Below the pieces are notes generated by a model that saw nothing but the letters and a program-made list of their open reading frames with translations, was not told where the DNA came from and made no database searches. A program made the position numbers and the translations under genes. Positions 62,998 through 64,000 of a DNA stretch of 64,000 nucleotides are shown in pieces. Location of the stretch: NCBI GenBank assembly GCA_002354655.1, contig DELY01000059.1, positions 49,766 to 113,765 on the forward strand, given 5' to 3'. Origin of the DNA: Pseudomonas sp. UBA2684. GTDB lineage: Bacteria > Pseudomonadota > Gammaproteobacteria > Pseudomonadales > Pseudomonadaceae. Each line of letters begins with the position of its first letter. Position 1 is the stretch's first letter.

Positions 62998-63003
62998 TAT
63001 AAT
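62998..63003 (+). promoter_or_regulatory. candidate -10 of yajQ
   Basis: A perfect TATAAT 77 bases before the yajQ ATG, without a good -35. Confidence 0.45.
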
Positions 63004-63079
63004 GGCCGAGTTTTTTAACCGTCAAGCCAGGCGCACCCCGTCCGTGATGTGGGTCGCGCCGTCTATCTGGAGGAAGCCC

Positions 63080-63559
63080 ATGCCCTCGTTCGACGTGGTG
63101 TCCGAGCTGGACAAACACGAAGTTACCAATGCTGTCGACAACGCCATCAAAGAGCTGGAACGGCGTTACGACCTGCGCGGTAAAGGCAGCTTCGAGCTGA
63201 AAGAGCTGACAGTCAACCTGACGGCCGATGCGGATTTCCAGCTGGAGCAGATGGTCGAGATTCTCAAGCTCAGCCTGGTAAAGCGCAAGATCGATGTGCA
63301 GTGTCTGGAGTTCAAAGACGCCTATCCGTCGGGTAAAAGCGTCAAGCAGGAAGTGATTCTGCGCGAAGGCATCGAGAAAGAGCTGGCGAAGAAGATCGTC
63401 GCGCACATCAAAGACAGCAAGCTCAAGGTGCAGGCCGCCATTCAGGGCGAGCAGGTGCGCATTACCGGCAAGAAGCGCGATGACCTGCAAGAGGCGATTG
63501 CCGCCTTGCGCACCAAGGATTTCGGCATGCCGTTGCAGTACAACAACTTCCGCGATTGA
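63080..63559 (+). CDS. yajQ: YajQ family nucleotide-binding protein
   Basis: 159 residues from the ATG at 63080 ([21 protein letters not shown]), with CTGGAGGAAG as ribosome site. Upstream in-frame starts lack homology. Two interleaved ferredoxin-like RNP domains; the family is called UPF0234. Relatives in Xanthomonas and P. aeruginosa bind cyclic di-GMP and act on transcription; E. coli YajQ binds nucleotides or tRNA. The end, [17 protein letters not shown], is typical. Confidence 0.96.
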   Translation: MPSFDVVSELDKHEVTNAVDNAIKELERRYDLRGKGSFELKELTVNLTADADFQLEQMVEILKLSLVKRKIDVQCLEFKDAYPSGKSVKQEVILREGIEKELAKKIVAHIKDSKLKVQAAIQGEQVRITGKKRDDLQEAIAALRTKDFGMPLQYNNFRD

Positions 63560-63610
63560 TTGAACCTGCGCGGCGCAGTGGCGTCGCAATAGGTTAGGTT
63601 AGCAAGTTGA

Positions 63611-63640
63611 CCGCCATGGCCTGCCATGGCGGTTGCGTTT
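63611..63640 (+). terminator. terminator of yajQ
   Basis: CCGCCATGGC and GCCATGGCGG, perfect arms with a two-base loop, then TTGCGTTTT. Confidence 0.8.
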
Positions 63641-63692
63641 TACGCGCTGGCAAGGCGCGTACGTGTCAAATAATGTTGAAAAGGAGTGTCCG

Positions 63693-64000
63693 ATGGAGAT
63701 GAATGTCGAGCAACTGGTGAAGATGTCCGAGACCTGGCTGCCGGTGGTGTTGAACTACAGCGGCAAGCTGACTCTGGCCCTGTTTACCCTGCTGATCGGC
63801 TGGTGGCTGATTAACACGCTGAGCCATAAAGTCAGCGGTTTGTTGGATCAGCGCAACGTCGACCGTGCTCTGCACAGCTTTATCGGTAGCCTGGCGAGTA
63901 TTGTGCTCAAGGTGCTGCTGCTGGTCAGCGTGGCCTCGATGATCGGTGTGGAAACCACCTCCTTTATCGCTGTGATCGGTGCCGCCGGCCTGGCGATCGG
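63693..64000 (+). CDS. MscS-type mechanosensitive channel (N-terminal part)
   Basis: The first 102 residues, cut by the window end. AAGGAG lies seven bases before the ATG. The translation starts MEMNVEQLVKMSETWLPVVL. One membrane helix (about 24-44) leads to a second (about 65-88) and the beginning of the pore-lining helix, TTSFIAVIGAAGLAIG, which has the G/A pattern typical of MscS TM3. It releases solutes under osmotic downshock. Short MscS type judged by the N-terminus. Confidence 0.92.
   Translation, partial: MEMNVEQLVKMSETWLPVVLNYSGKLTLALFTLLIGWWLINTLSHKVSGLLDQRNVDRALHSFIGSLASIVLKVLLLVSVASMIGVETTSFIAVIGAAGLAI

Overview
The window is chromosomal DNA of a Pseudomonas-type gammaproteobacterium. 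It is GC-rich, has a fused cysNC, and runs rplM-rpsI-petABC-sspAB, rsmI-rnpB-mraZ and a complete dcw cluster followed by lpxC, dciA, an M23 peptidase, secA and argJ. REP-like palindromes of the Pseudomonas GTAGGAGCGG / GGGGCTTTAGCCGCGA type lie between genes. I see no insertion sequence, prophage, CRISPR array, tRNA or rRNA. Both edges cut a gene: a Nif3-like protein on the left and an MscS-type channel on the right.

Regions. 1-3300: Nif3-like tail, then cysD-cysNC (sulfate activation). 3365-11925: zapG/yhcB, an alpha/beta hydrolase, trpS with a C-terminal extension, zapE, a periplasmic protein of unknown role, a GlxA-type AraC regulator divergent from an acyl-CoA dehydrogenase, and an aldo/keto reductase. 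12100-16975: rplM-rpsI, petABC (cytochrome bc1) and sspAB. 17026-21498: dolP-like, diaA/gmhA-like, yraN and lpoA on the minus strand, divergent from rsmI. 21537-21898: the RNase P RNA. 22102-38997: mraZ, rsmH, ftsL, ftsI, murE, murF, mraY, murD, ftsW, murG, murC, ddl, ftsQ, ftsA and ftsZ, all on plus, mostly overlapping or nearly touching, behind a promoter with four MraZ-type boxes at exact 10-bp spacing. 39110-47498: lpxC, dciA (minus), M23 peptidase, secA, argJ, a GST and a Nudix/ThiE-like fusion.

47568-57260 is the most distinctive part. It holds an HPP-CBS membrane protein, a LysR regulator, an AEC carrier, a minus-strand pair (LtaS-like sulfatase-fold transferase and PAP2-like phosphatase), the divergent two-component system colR-colS, and a plus-strand set of SAM methyltransferase, InaA and DgkA. 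Near-identical 16-bp sites fitting the ColR consensus lie before the LtaS-like/PAP2 pair and before the methyltransferase-inaA-dgkA set. I infer one ColRS-controlled envelope module in which the LtaS-like enzyme would release diacylglycerol and DgkA would recycle it.

57329-64000: an RluA-family pseudouridine synthase, REP-like hairpins, and a minus-strand run of four genes read in the order response regulator with degenerate GGDEF, PanE-like reductase, PAS/HAMP sensor kinase, PduO-type adenosyltransferase. The plus-strand yajQ and the start of the mscS-type gene close the window.
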